The notes beneath the pieces were generated by a model. That model worked only from the letters and a program-made list of their open reading frames with translations. It did not search any database and was not told the DNA's origin. The translations under genes were made by a program, and so were the position numbers. 64,000 bases of DNA from Sclerotinia nivalis. Lineage: Eukaryota; Ascomycota; Leotiomycetes; Helotiales; Sclerotiniaceae. Shown here piece by piece: positions 25,028 through 37,451 of the stretch (positions are counted from its first letter, which is position 1; the number at the start of each line of letters is the position of its first letter). The stretch is taken from contig JAPEIS010000006.1 in the NCBI GenBank assembly GCA_029531795.1, positions 1,240,001-1,304,000 of the forward strand, in the 5' to 3' direction.

Positions 25028-28000
25028 ATTGTCAAGTTGGTGTGTAGTGTCTCCATTTGATCAAATAATAATGATCATCCTTATTATGATTATTTAGAAC
25101 TCCTTCAAATATCTATTTCTGAACAGATTCATTCTTATTATCGTTCTATTTCAAAATTCTATTCTATATAGTTAGAGATTCTAATTTATTAATTGTTATT
25201 TAAATCAAGAAATGAGGATTAGTATAAACTAAAAATAAAAAAGAATAATAGAAAACAAAAAAGATTTTAATGTTTTTAGACAATTGAATAAAACAAGTAC
25301 AAGGATAAACTTTGATAATCTTGTAAGAATTGATTTATTTATTATTTAGCTTTTTTGTTTTGTATAAAATCTTTATATTTTTGATATTAATAAAGAATTT
25401 TTAATTAATTATATAATGAAATAAATCAAAGTAATGATGATTAGTATAATTCTTATAAATAGTAATTGTTTGTTGTACAAGAATACAAAATTATTTCAAG
25501 ATATATTCTATATAATCTGCGGTTTTATTACCTTTAAAGAATTCCCGTTTTTGTATTAAAGTTATATTTGATAAACAAAGTTTACTAGACTCAATATTTA
25601 AATACAGATTAAAACTATAATTGATAAAAAAAGACAAACAATTAGTTGTTTCAAAAACCAAATTATTGGATACAAATTCGATTAAAGATAGTCAATCCAA
25701 TTAATCATCTTGATGGTAGTTAATAAAAGTTTGTAAATACTACTTCAAAACCGAATTAATATATTCAGTCTGATCATCTGTTTGAGAATAGAAAGCTGAA
25801 GAATGTTTTAAAATAACTCTCAATTGTTTCGAAAGTTGTAATCAGAATCCTGATACGAATTGTATTCCCCGATCGGAAATGATATTGTCTGAAAGTCTAT
25901 GAAGTATATAGATGCGATTGATAAAAGTATCGATTAGTTTTTCTGTTGTTAACGTATATATACCAATGAAATATCTTATTTTAATTAATCTATAGATTAT
26001 TATTAAGATATATTTATAGATAGAATTATAATGAGTACAATCTGAAAACAATATAATATAGTCGATTGAGATATTAGATTATATACGAAAAGGAACAGAC
26101 AACGGTTTCAAAAATCCAGGAGGTATCGATTTGAATGATTTAATATAAATACAAAATTTGTAGATCTTTATATAAAATACGATCTTCAAATATATATTAG
26201 ATCATTAATATATATAAAAGATAAGATCAATCGTTTTAGTTCGATTAAAATAATCAATAAAATTAAAAGAATGAGTTCAATAGATAATTTGAAGTTTGAG
26301 CTTATTGTTTAATAAAACCCAAATCTTATCTCGATAGTAAATTCTATTATTTTAAATCGAACAATCTTGTATAACGATCCGGAGAATTTTACAATGCTTT
26401 TTTGGCTATTTAGTTATCAATAGATCGTTAAGAATAAAGATAAATTGATCTACAATATCGAATCTAGTATACATTATATCGATTAAAGCATTAATTAATT
26501 AATCGTAAAATAATACTATTGTCTCTACCGATACCAAATTGATATATTTAATCAAATCCTTATAAAAATCATCATCAAAACGATTCTAAAAAAGAATAAT
26601 ACATTCTCGATTCTTTAAATACTTATCGTTTAGATCAAAACGATATAACCGATCTTCGTGTTTTCTATTTAATACATCTAATCGAATAGTTTTGTTTCCT
26701 GATCGATAGATTATATGGAAATTATATTGAAACAGAAATTCAGACCATCACACTTGTCATTAATTGAAAGCTTTTGTAATTATAAAATATTCGGGGTTCT
26801 TATAATCAATAAGAATCTCGAATTCCTTTTATAAATCTTGGAGTTCTAAATACCATTCTTTCATTGTTTTGATAATAGCGAATAATTCTTTATTATAGAT
26901 CTTATAATTATATTCCGCTATTGTATACTTAAATGAAAAGTAAGCGACTGGATACAAAATATTATTATTATCGTATTGCGAAAGAACTCCTTCTGAAACC
27001 CAATCGAAAGTATTGATTTCCAAAACAGTTTTCCATTTGTAATCAAAATATATCAAAACAAACGCTATTATGAAAGCTTTTTTTAAAGTATCAAAAGCCT
27101 TTGTATAATCTACGGTCCAATCCTATATAATATTCTTCTACAAAAGATCGTTGAGAAAACAACAAATCTTTGAAAAATCTTTTATAAAACATCGATAAAA
27201 ATTGACGAAATTAAGAAATCGTTGTAAATCCTTTATATATAAAAACAATTCCCAAAATATAATAATTATAATCTTTTCTTGATCTATTTCAATACTTTCG
27301 ATTGTAATAATAAAATCCAAATATTTTGTCTTTATAGTTTCGAATTTGCATTTGTTAATATCAATCTATAATCCAATATCCATTAATTTTTGAATTATTT
27401 GATAAATATACTCTTTATACTTTATAGGATTATTAGAGTAGATTAGAATATCATTGAGATATATAATACAATACTTATCTAATTCGTCGAAAAGTATATA
27501 ATTGATATAATATTGAAACGATATAAACGTATTACAAAGATCAAAAAACATAATCAGAAATTCAAAAAGACTAAAATAAATAATAAATATAGTTTTCTAT
27601 TCATCCCTTTCGATGATTCGTAATTTGTTAAACATTGCAATAATATTAAACTTAATATAAATTTTTGTATTGCAAAAAGTATTTAGCATTTCGTGAACGA
27701 TAGATAATGAATAACGATTTTTTATAATAATATTATTTAATCCTCAATAATCTTAATAAATGTAGACCTCCTTTCCTGATTTGACAATTAATAGCAAAGG
27801 AGAAGTGTATTACAATCTCGATTCCTGAATGAACTTTTTGGAGAGATTATTATCGAGCTATTTATATATCACTATCAATTCCATTGACGATAAAAAGCAG
27901 TTTTTGAAATAAGATAGTTCTTTATTAGATATCAACTCAATCTTGTGATTCCAGATTCAACAAGATAGTAATTTATCTGTATAATATAAAAGAAAAACAG

Positions 28001-28223
28001 GAAGTTTGTTTTATAATTATATAAAAAGCTTTTATTATATTTGATCATCATTAAAAGGAAGTTTGCCAATTAAAAATTTATCGATATCAATTTCAAAGAC
28101 CTTTTACAAATAAAGCGACTTGTAACAATCGTATATAAAATCATAAAATTATAATAGGATTCTAGAGAATATCTCTATTATATTACCTTGCTCTTATAAA
28201 ATCGATCGAAAATCCCCTTCTAT
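25028..28223 (-). pseudogene. pol remnant of C (RT, RNase H, integrase)
   Basis: Minus strand. RT lies about 27970-27150 (YLND near 27470), RNase H about 27056-26760 (ORF 27056-26829) and integrase about 26500-25700, with the second catalytic motif SDRG and FVSGF near 25850. It aligns with B throughout. The N-terminal part stops at the junction with G at 28223. Confidence 0.8.
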
Positions 28224-28511
28224 TGTGAGAAAGTTGGATTGCTAGGGCCACATACGTAGCTAGTTCATAGGCATTAGATCACATGATCCTTCGTAGTTAA
28301 ATATAAGGAGAAAGCTTTGCCTTCCCTTCTAGAATAATCAATCGTTTTCATTAGTCTTTTTGTATACCTACTGTATACAATCCTCAACTCATTGTTATTC
28401 ATATTAGTTCTACTATTCGAAGTTTATACAATGTAATCTGATCAGTTCGCATCCTATTCCCCTTCGCAGTGTATTATCGGGACGTATGTATCTCGACCTA
28501 CCTCTTCCACA
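28224..28511 (+). repeat. LTR-gamma, 5' LTR of G
   Basis: 288 bp, TGTGAGAAAG...CTCTTCCACA. It is nearly free of RIP compared with the copy at 7423-7710. Position 28223/28224 is the junction with C. Confidence 0.88.
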
Positions 28512-28512
28512 A

Positions 28513-28536
28513 TAGTGATCTACACAGGGATCGAAC
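28513..28536 (+). promoter_or_regulatory. primer binding site of G
   Basis: One base after the LTR lies TAGTGATCTACACAGGGA followed by TCGAAC. It is the complement of a tRNA 3' end including the T-loop GTTCGA. The first triplet TAG is presumably a RIP-changed TGG (complement of CCA). Element K has the closely related TGGTGACCTACGCAGGGA. Confidence 0.7.
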
Positions 28537-29189
28537 TGTATGGTTTATATTGTACAAACCTTTCTGCGAGGAAACCATATTGAAAAGAAAGTAGAAATAG
28601 CAATTTGTCAATGGGGGATAGGATTGACCCTGAAAGAATGAATCCTTTCAAAAATGGGATTGCCAAGTGATAAGTGGAAGAGTTCGGTTTTCGATTTCCT
28701 TTTATTTGTATTGATTCATTATATTGAAGATAAACGATTCTAGCGAACCACCCCATTGTACTCTACAAGGGGGGAGTGCACCGACAAAGCTTTTACTCGG
28801 GGCTAGAACTAGTAACGTTCGAGGTATGATCGATTCCAAATGTTGTAAAGATTTTCCACCAATAACCGAATCCATTATACTTTCGAATCCGAAAACTCGA
28901 TTTCGAAGATAACCTTAATTGAATACAGTTTGATCAATTGGAGGACTTTGTACGTTTTATAAATGGTTGAAGCTGATATACATCCATTTGTAGATAGAAG
29001 CTGAAGGAGGATCAAAATACAGGATATTAATTTGCCATCTTTAATATCGACTTTCAAAAATTTAAGACGTATCTTAAAAAATCCTGTTCTGAAGGATTTG
29101 AGATTTATATAATCTTTTTATAAGAAGGAATATTTTAGAAGAAAGTTCTTTATATTCTTCTATTTTTCTTTGAAACTTTATCAAGGGAA
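28537..29189. other. leader of G
   Basis: Non-coding as far as I can see. The part to about 28960 is of higher GC than its surroundings. Short ORFs here on both strands (28756-28520, 28724-28912, 29057-28875) overlap each other and show no motif. Confidence 0.45.
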
Positions 29190-31208
29190 AATATAAACAA
29201 TAAGGATTATCGAGAATCCAAAGTTGAATCAGATTCTGATTATCTCGATACCCCTCAATTATATTACGATTTACAATATGTTAAATAATCTTTTATTCAA
29301 ACCCTTTCTTCTTTTATCATTATAGAGAACCTAGAACTTTCTATAAATCAATCAATGGAAGCTATATATAGGTTAAGGGATATCATTGATTCTTTTGACT
29401 CTAATGAAGAGTTCGCTATTGATGCTAATGGAAATACTACAAAGAGAGGAGGAGAAAAAGCTAAGAAGATTAAAAAGGATGACGATGCGGATCCTCAATC
29501 AAAGGTTTCATTTATGATCTGTTTTATAGATTATATTACTGTGGATTATATACGTATATACTTTATTATACTATATACCAGAAGCTTTATTACTTCTATT
29601 TTTAACGGAATTGATGTATCTGATTTTGTTACTATTTGGGAAGCCCTGTAAATTGATTGTGATATGATCGATGAGGAGATGCGGATTCGTCTCTCGTGGT
29701 ATTACAATCAATCTACTTCTGTTTAGATTAAACTTATACTAGAGTATAATCTCAATAAGTATAATTGGAAAAGGAAACTGAAATCTGCTTTGCTTTATCG
29801 TTTCCACGATTATGATATTCAGCAAATGATTAGTACTTGTGATTTCCTAAACCAATTTGTTAATAATCAGCGAAAAAAGAATAAGGGAAACTACAATACA
29901 AATCCGATTATAATAAAGGATTACATTACCAAATTCGTATTTTCAGTTATACAGCTTATCGACAACTATATGATCACGGAATTCGAAACTGGAAGACTTT
30001 TCCTATATAGTCTGTATATTCAAATGGGTAAGAAGATTGCAAAACAATTCAAAATCGATCTGGATGACCTTAGTTCTGTGAATTTCAAAAAAATGATGGA
30101 TGAAGTATACAAATAATGTTCTTCCAAAGATTCAATGGTCTGTATTTACGAAAGGCTTAAGTCTCATCAAGTTATTGTTTCGTATACTATAAATGAATAT
30201 ATGAAAATATTATTTGTTGTTAAAGTTAATCCAACTCTATATATACAAAACCGAAACACCGATATTGTTATTGATAAGATAACTGATCTTTTGGACAAAT
30301 TCAATATGAATCATTTACGAGTTAGAATTGGAAGAACGAAAGATTTGAAGTTAGCCTTTATTTCATTACAATATCAAATCATTTATCGAAAAGAAAATAT
30401 AAGGTATAATGATTATTCATTTCGGGAAGATGAAGATACAGTTCTTTTTGATGTAAATGCTGTATACAAAAGAAACTTCCTTTGTTATTATTGTTTTGGC
30501 CGATCTTTTTGGGATGACAATCACAATATGAAATAGAACTGCTCTAAGAAAATCGAAGATATTGAGGTAGGATTTTGTCATTATAATGAATACAGAACCT
30601 TTATATATAAATCAAAAGAGTATATCAATCCAATTCCGATCTTTCGAATAAAGGATAAACCCGAAATAAATCAAATCGAGATATATGTTATCTCTTATGG
30701 TTTTGGATTATATGGAAAGGAGTCGTCAATTCAAAACAACGAGAATAAGGTTTCAATCGTCAATGTTTCTAGTATTGAGGTAGTCAAGGGTGTATTTGTG
30801 AATAATATTGGTTATCGGGGAGGATTTATCCTTAATATCAATATTGTAATTCAATCTAAGGAGTTTGCAAGACTACAAGAAAGATTATCAAAAAAGTCAA
30901 AATCAATTGGATGGAGTAGAGTTGATAAGTTCGAGAAACAAACTCCTATTATGTTTCGAGTATTGTAGAAATCGATAAAACAAATCGAAAGGGAAGCATT
31001 GGAAAAAGAGTTTTTTAGGGAAGATAAAGAAATAAATATTGATAAAGATGAAAAAGAAGATCGGGGAAGGGAAAAGCTTCCCGAATCTAATGAAGATGGT
31101 ATCATGTATAAGGTTAGATCGATTTGTGTGAGAAAACCTATGAATATGATAATGAATAATATAAACCACTCCACCAGGAAGCCGGCGAAAGGAATCGAAC
31201 CTAAATAG
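29190..31208 (+). pseudogene. gag remnant of G
   Basis: One reading frame runs from about 29190 to a TAG at 31206, crossed by only six or so stops, mostly TAA/TAG of RIP type. The middle resembles a gypsy gag capsid region. A degenerate zinc knuckle (CYYC...H...C) lies at about 30483-30545. The C-terminal part (31000-31170) is Lys/Glu-rich. The protease frame follows in a different phase. Confidence 0.6.
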
Positions 31209-31234
31209 TATTATATTTCATATCGGGTAATAGT

Positions 31235-31966
31235 GTGAAAACTTCAAAAACAAAGAAGCAACTATTGATCTTGATATATACTAATAAGATCTTGATAGAG
31301 ATATTAAAATGCTTTTTCAAATTTGAAGTTTTTATATCGATTAGTACAATCCTTGTTCACTTTCCGAATTTTCTCAAGAAAGTATTGGAAAAGATATTAA
31401 TTACAAAAGTTGAGAAGAGGAAGAATATCGAGATAAAAATTATAGACTTTATTAGAGAAATCTTCTTTATTCTATTCAATATTAATAGTATAATAATCAA
31501 ATCTAGTTTTTATTCAAAGGAGATTTGCAATATCCTTATTATAACAATGATTTTCGATGGCAAAAACATCAAGATCAATAGTATTGTTGATTCAGGTTCT
31601 ACAATCAATATGATGAGTCTTAAAGTGGCGAGAGAGTTAAAGCTCACAATACGAAAGTATAATGCGATAATGGTAATTCCGGACAGAAATATAGTTATAT
31701 TATATAGATTGATTGAAGATATTGAAATTAATTTTGGAGGAATCAAGAATATTGTGGATATTTTTGTTTTGAATAATACCAAGAATCTACTTTTGCTCGG
31801 AATACCTTATATCTTTGTAGAAAGAGTTGATTTCGAGTATAAAAATGATAAACAAATTATTTGGATTACAAATGATAATAATATCAACCGCACTAATTGT
31901 TGAGCAACAGAACCGAAATGTAAGACTGATATCATAAAGATCGATCTTGAAGATCAGGGAAAAGAA
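31235..31966 (+). pseudogene. aspartic protease of G
   Basis: A 222-codon open frame (31235-31903) with the active site VDSGST at about 31587-31604 and the flap/second motif LLLGIPY near 31790. All key residues of a retropepsin are present. It is in a different phase from gag (31208), so gag-pol expression would need a frameshift, or an indel has occurred. A TGA at 31901-31903 ends the open part; the frame reads on to about 31966. Confidence 0.75.
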
Positions 31967-32351
31967 TAAATGGTACAATATCTAGAGATTATATTAATAA
32001 CTTTTCGAAGATTCTAGATGCCAACAAGAACAAAAGGAAATTCGAAGAATTCATCAAAACCTATTTCCCGGAGTTTCTAATCGGTATCCCAAATTTTAAG
32101 ACCATCTTAAATTCTAGTGAATACATTATAGATACCTTCAGGATTGGATTTGACTTCGATATCGAGGATATATTTGACAATATTGAAGAATCTGAAATGG
32201 AAGGATTTCAAAGATACTTTGCTGCCAATGATATTCATTTCGATTTGGAAAAACTCAAAACTGAAAGCGATACTTGGGAAAGATTAATAAACGTCAACTC
32301 TACAATCCTTATTCCAATCAATAGCGCTTACAAAAAGAAGAACAACAAGAT
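31967..32351 (+). pseudogene. protease-RT linker of G
   Basis: Plus-strand coding remnant (about 32040-32350), acidic, including a 62-codon ORF at 32197-32385 that runs into the beta LTR. No RT motif is reached before the break at 32351. Confidence 0.45.
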
Positions 32352-32497
32352 TATCACGGTGGTGGTAGGGTGCTTTAAGATATGATGATATTCTACGAAG
32401 AAGGAAGAAGGTGCTAGGAAGAGCGCCAACTATATAGGGGATGGGTGCCTTAGGCAGCCATGCAGACTAGCTAGGAACGGGTTACGAACTCGTGATA
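32352..32497 (-). repeat. LTR-beta at the G/H2 junction
   Basis: 146 bp on the minus strand, TATCACGG at 32352 and CTCGTGATA at 32497. The flanks (AAGAT and GCTTT) do not match, and left and right neighbours are different elements. It is therefore probably a recombination product rather than a simple insertion. Confidence 0.85.
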
Positions 32498-35400
32498 GCT
32501 TTAAAGAGTTGAAAGCGAATAATTCTATCGATATAGAATATCAAGTTTAGAATCCCTTATTGATGGATATACCAGTGGAGTATAAGAAATATGTAAAACT
32601 TTTCGAAAAACGAAAAGACTATAAAGCTTTATTAGAATACAAGCTATAGGATCACGAAATAATGTTAATAGAAGGAAAGATACCTTTATTTGGGTCTATT
32701 TATCAAATATTGAAAGGAGATTTGAGAATATTTAAGGAATATATTAACGATAGTTTAAAAAAAGAATAAATCAAAGAATTTATTTTATAGATAATTAGTT
32801 CTATATTATATATATCTAAAAAGAATGAAAACAAAAGACTATATATAGATTACTGTAAGTTCAACGATATAATAATCAAGGATCGATATCTACTTTTATT
32901 AGCTATGAAATTGAAAAATCGATTAGGGAAAGTCAAAATCTTCTCCAAATTTGATTTACGAAACGACTTTTATCTAATTAGAATAAAGAAAGATAAAGAA
33001 TAGAAAACAGTATTTAAAATTCGATATGGATTATACAAATATCAGATTATATCATTTGGGCTAACCAATATACCAGTAATATATATACATTTGATAAATA
33101 ATATATTAAAAAAGTATTTCGATATTTGTTATATTTGTTATTTAAACGATATATTAATCTATTCGGAGATTTTAGGATAATATATTCAAGATATCAGCAA
33201 TATTTTAGCATATTTGAAAAAAGCAATTTTTCAATGTAAATCTAACAAATATATATACTATATTACAAAAACGGAGTTTTTAGATTATATAATCTTTCTA
33301 GGAGGATTCAAAATGAATTTAGACAAATTACAGACTATTCAAGAATAGAATTAGTTTACAAACGTTAAGGAAGTATAATCTTTTTTAAGATTTGTTAATT
33401 TCTATCGCAGGTTTATTAAAGATTATTCGAAAATAGCAATTCCGATATCCGAAATAATTAAGAAGAATCAAAAAGAGTTTCAATAAACAGAAAAGGTATA
33501 GAAAGTTTTTGAATTATTCAAACAAACCTTTATAAAAGAACCGATACTTTTGTTATTCGACCCTAAACTACCAATTGAGATCGAAACCGATTCTTCGGAT
33601 TACGCTTTGGGGGTAGTATTAAACTAGTTAGAAGCAAATAAGAAATAATAATCAATAATCTATTATTCTTGTAAGCTATTATCAATAGAATTGAATTATA
33701 AGATTTACAACAAGGAGCTGCTGGCTATAATCGAAACATTTAAGGAATAAAGAATCTATTTGGAAGGATTGAAGTATATAATATAGATATATACTGATTA
33801 TAAGAATCTAGTTTACTTCATTATAATAAAGGAATTAAACAGACAGCAGATCAGATAGTCTGAAACCATAGTTACCTATAATTTTCGTATTTCATATATC
33901 AAAGGAATAAAAAACATCAAAGCCGACATTTTTAGTAGAAAACCGGAATATTTATAAAACAAAATATACGAAATATATACAATCTTAAAGGAAGAAGATA
34001 GTATATTAGTATACAATAAATCATAATTTATTGTTTCCTCTAGAGTTGATTATAATACAATCAAGAAGTAATTGAAAGCAGAATATGAATGAGATACTAT
34101 TACGAAACGAATCTTTAAGAATACAAATAATTTGGAAAAAGGATTCAGTATCGATAAAAAATTCATATATTTCTATAACAAATTATATATACCTTCTAGA
34201 TTAATTAAAGGATATATTCGAAAACAATACAAACTTCCAGTTTATAAATATTAAAGAATAACTAGAACCTTTATTAGAATCAGAAAAAAAGTTTATTTTC
34301 CAAAAATAAGGATTACAATTGAGAAAGTAATTAGGAACTGCAATATTTGTATATAGAACAAAGCTATTAAGTATACTTTATATAATCAATTCAAGACCTC
34401 TGAATTATCTACTTAACCTTAGAAATCTATTGTATAGGATTTTGTAGTAAAACTATCTATATTCAAAGAACCAATCATACTAAAAAAGTACAATTCCATT
34501 CTAATAATGATAAACAAATTAACGAAATTCGTTTATATAATATTATTCTGTGAGAAATGAACAACAGATAATCTAGCTTATATATTCCTACGAAATATAG
34601 TCAGTATTTATAATATACTAAAAAAAATAATTTCAGATAGAGATAAACTTTTTATATCAAAATTCTGGATTATTCTTATAACATTGTTTGAAATCAAACA
34701 CAAACTATTTACTATATTTCATCCCTAAATAGATAGTCAAACAGAACATTTAAATCAGATGATAAAAGCTTATCTATATTGTTATATCAATTATAAATAA
34801 GACGATTGAATTAAACTATTATTTTTAGTTTAATTCGTATACAATACATCGAAGATAAAAATAACAAAGGTAATACCAATATATATTAACTATAGATATA
34901 TTCTATTAGTCTATCGTTCACTACTCCCACAAACAACGAATATCGACGAAGCTATAAAAGATATATCGGAAATCAAGGAATTATACGAACAGCTTTCATT
35001 GAATCTATAGTTCATAGCTCTAAGAACAGCTGTATATTACAACAAATCACAAAGTATAGGATCTACTTTTAAAAAAAGAAATAAAGTTTATTTAATTCGA
35101 AAAAACATTCAAACACAACGATCAAGCGATAAACTAGATCACAAAAAACTAGGATTATTCGAAATCGAAGAAATAATAGAATCTATTAATTTCAAATTGA
35201 AGCTACCAAATACTATAAATATCTATCCAGTATTCTATATATCCTTACTCGAATTAACGCCACCGGGAATGTCGAATACATCAGAAACCATAATCGAATT
35301 TATCAATCCGAACACCAAATATGATATCAAAACGATACTAAATTGCAAATATATCAGAAATATATTAAAGTATTTAATCAAATAACTCAATTACCTACAT

Positions 35401-35540
35401 TCAGAAAATACTTGGGAACCCAAAAAGAATCTTAATTGCCCTGAAAAACTACAAATGTTCTACCAGCGATATCCGGATCTATTTAGAAAGGATCAAAGGG
35501 ATTCGAGAAAAACGAAGGATCGAAACCTTCCAAAAGATCG
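32498..35540 (+). pseudogene. pol of H2 (RT, RNase H, integrase, chromodomain)
   Basis: A continuous pol reading with stops. RT about 32560-33500, catalytic YLND at 33139-33150 (last Asp of YLDD changed). RNase H about 33580-33930, with TDSSDYALG and TDYKN. Integrase about 34080-34900, with catalytic SDRD and FISKF near 34640 and DSQTEH near 34733. Chromodomain about 35320-35520, ending in the NTWEPKKNLNCPE motif typical of chromoviral chromodomains. Chromodomains of this kind recognise methylated histone H3 and steer insertion into heterochromatin, which fits the nested context. Confidence 0.88.
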
Positions 35541-35947
35541 AACAGAGTATTATTAAGATTGAAAACATTCTCGTTTGTTTTCTCCTTTTCCATTTACTTT
35601 TTTACTAATTATTCTTTCTTTTCCAAAGTATCCAATTCATCCAAATATTTAAGACTACAATCGATCATCTACTTTTTACAATCATATAGGAATTTCTTTT
35701 ATTTATACAAACGCAAAATTTTAGCAAACGCTTTCTTCTTTTCACAATCTAATTTCTCTTCTTGTTTATTCAAAGAAATCTAATCCGAAATACAAAGCAT
35801 TTCCCGATTTTAATCTTCTTTCAAAGGAAATTCGGTATTATAGGGAATTCGAGCTAGAATATATTCGGAACAATAAAAACATTGAGGATTATTAATATCT
35901 TTTATACAATGAAATTTTTCATTACGATAATGAAAACAAAAAAACAT
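35432..35947 (-). pseudogene. antisense ORF of the delta element (copy 2)
   Basis: ATG at 35947, TAA at 35432-35434, 516 nt, the same length as 7824-8339 with no net indel. About eight internal stops (TAA/TAG), mostly at former Gln codons or at TGG. Cys-containing N-terminus, basic stretch and charged coiled-coil segment as in copy 1. The 3' end overlaps the chromodomain coding end of pol on the other strand. Confidence 0.7.
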
Positions 35948-36130
35948 TTCAACTCTATAATTATTGATAAATTGAACCAGAAGAATCTGTTCGAAATGTT
36001 TTCGAGTGGAAGGTGAGGATTTCTTAATTTTGAAGGAAGATATAATAGAAAAAAAGAGTTTTGCATTTTTTTTTAGAATATAACCCCATTTTATAAGCTT
36101 GAAACAAATTTTAGTTTAAATAGAGGATAG

Positions 36131-36546
36131 TATTATAATCACAGATCTTACAATAATCGATCGTATAAATACACGTTATGATTTAATCGAATTAGTATAA
36201 GATTAAGATAATCGTAGGAACAAACGAGTACAGACTATATTAGTATCAGATTATATAATGGAGCATTGGAGTTTCGAAGGCTCCCAACGCTCCCGGAGCA
36301 TTGGAGTTTCGAGGATTCCTAGGGCTCCCAAGTACAAAGGTCTATATAAGTAGAATGGATTCCTTTATTTGTAGAACTTTGTACTCAAGAACAATTATTA
36401 GTTTAAACACTATAGTTACTATACAATATAATTGTTATATTTTCATTCTTACTAAGTCTTTATTTGATCTTTAGTAGAAACCATTATGGTCTTTCTATAA
36501 GCCCCTTGATCACTTTTTAGTGATAAAGGATTGTAGCGGCGTAATA
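36131..36546 (+). repeat. LTR-delta (copy 2, 416 bp), 3' LTR of H2
   Basis: TATTATA...GGCGTAATA, the RIP forms of TGTTACG and CGTAACA. A purine-rich AGAGGATAG precedes it. It contains two of the 35-bp units (36264-36325), against four in copy 1. Confidence 0.65.
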
Positions 36547-37305
36547 TCAAATTGGTTATATTGAAGAGAGAGGAATATATTGGGAATATAATGATTTGAA
36601 TAAGTAAAGATTTGTTATTTATAGAATTGAATTGTAAAGGTTCTTTGTTAATTATTATTTGTTATATTTATTCTGTATCCTTTAATAACCTTTGTAAACG
36701 ATTTTTTATAAAGGTTAAACTTTTCCTGAGTGTTTTTGAATAGATATAAATGGTAATGATATTGTATTGTGAGAAGATATATTTGATATATTTTCTAATA
36801 ATGTTAATGTTTCTTTTTCAACGAATCCAGTAAATATATTAAAGTATTGTTATTAATGATTATTATAATTTTGATAATTACTTTGTTAAAAACTTCTATG
36901 ATTAATTGGATTAAAGAAATAATATTATTGAATTGCCTTTTATCAATGCCTTCAGTTTATCGATGATTTTTTGTTTCATTATAAGGATTATTTCTTGAAG
37001 AATCTTTCTATTAAGTGTATCCAAATATTTCAATTATGAATAAAAAAAAAGAAATAAAGTTTTTTCGCCTATTTTGAATTTGTTGAATTTGATTACTATC
37101 TTATATTCAACATTAATTGAAATATAAAGATTATCGAGTTTCTTTAGAAATATATTTGCAATAGTAAATTCCAATATATTATTTATAATTCCTTTAATAT
37201 TCTTTTGTTTTTCTTATCGAATTATTCTTTTTAAAAACGAAACTATATATAACAATTTCTTTTATTCTATATCAAAAATTGTAAGATCGCTTTTTCAATA
37301 AATAT
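36547..37305 (-). mobile_element. I: beta-type gypsy element, left part (gag-side sequence)
   Basis: Minus-strand sequence similar to 50807-51985 of element J (gag region), with an internal deletion of several hundred bases near 36940. It is cut on the left by H2 and on the right by J; it continues at 52959. Confidence 0.75.
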
Positions 37306-37451
37306 TATCACGGTGGTGGTAGGGTGCTTTAAGATATGATGATATTCTACGAAGAAGGAAGAAGGTGCTAGGAAGAGCGCCAACTATATAGGGGATGGAT
37401 GTCTTAAACAGCTATGTAAACTAGCTAGAAATGGATTACAAACCCGTGATA
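37306..37451 (-). repeat. LTR-beta, 3' LTR of J
   Basis: 146 bp, TATCACGG...CCCGTGATA on the plus strand. Confidence 0.92.

Larger units (their letters stand above)
17714..28223 (-). mobile_element. C: alpha-type gypsy element, split by B and 5'-truncated
   Basis: The 3' LTR (17714-17873) and 3' internal end (17874-18251) lie left of B. The rest of pol (25023-28223) lies right of B and reads on across it. C stops at 28223, where gamma element G begins, so its gag and 5' LTR are missing. C sits inside A (junction 17713/17714). Confidence 0.85.
28224..32351 (+). mobile_element. G: 5' half of a gamma-type gypsy element
   Basis: A 5' gamma LTR, an adjacent tRNA-type primer site, a leader of about 650 bp, gag and protease lie in order on the plus strand. 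It ends at 32351 against a beta LTR. Its pol is missing; the pol at 1-3475 might be of the same family because it precedes a gamma LTR, but the two do not overlap, so this is unproved. Confidence 0.7.
32498..36546 (+). mobile_element. H2: delta-type Ty3/gypsy element, 5'-truncated
   Basis: Plus strand: pol (RT to chromodomain), antisense ORF, delta LTR. The 5' LTR, gag and protease are missing, replaced by a beta LTR at 32497. Its 3' end abuts element I at 36546/36547. Confidence 0.85.

Noticed and set aside
28520..28912. Three short ORFs with ordinary amino acid mix
   Set aside because: They overlap on both strands in the leader of G and share no motif with known proteins.
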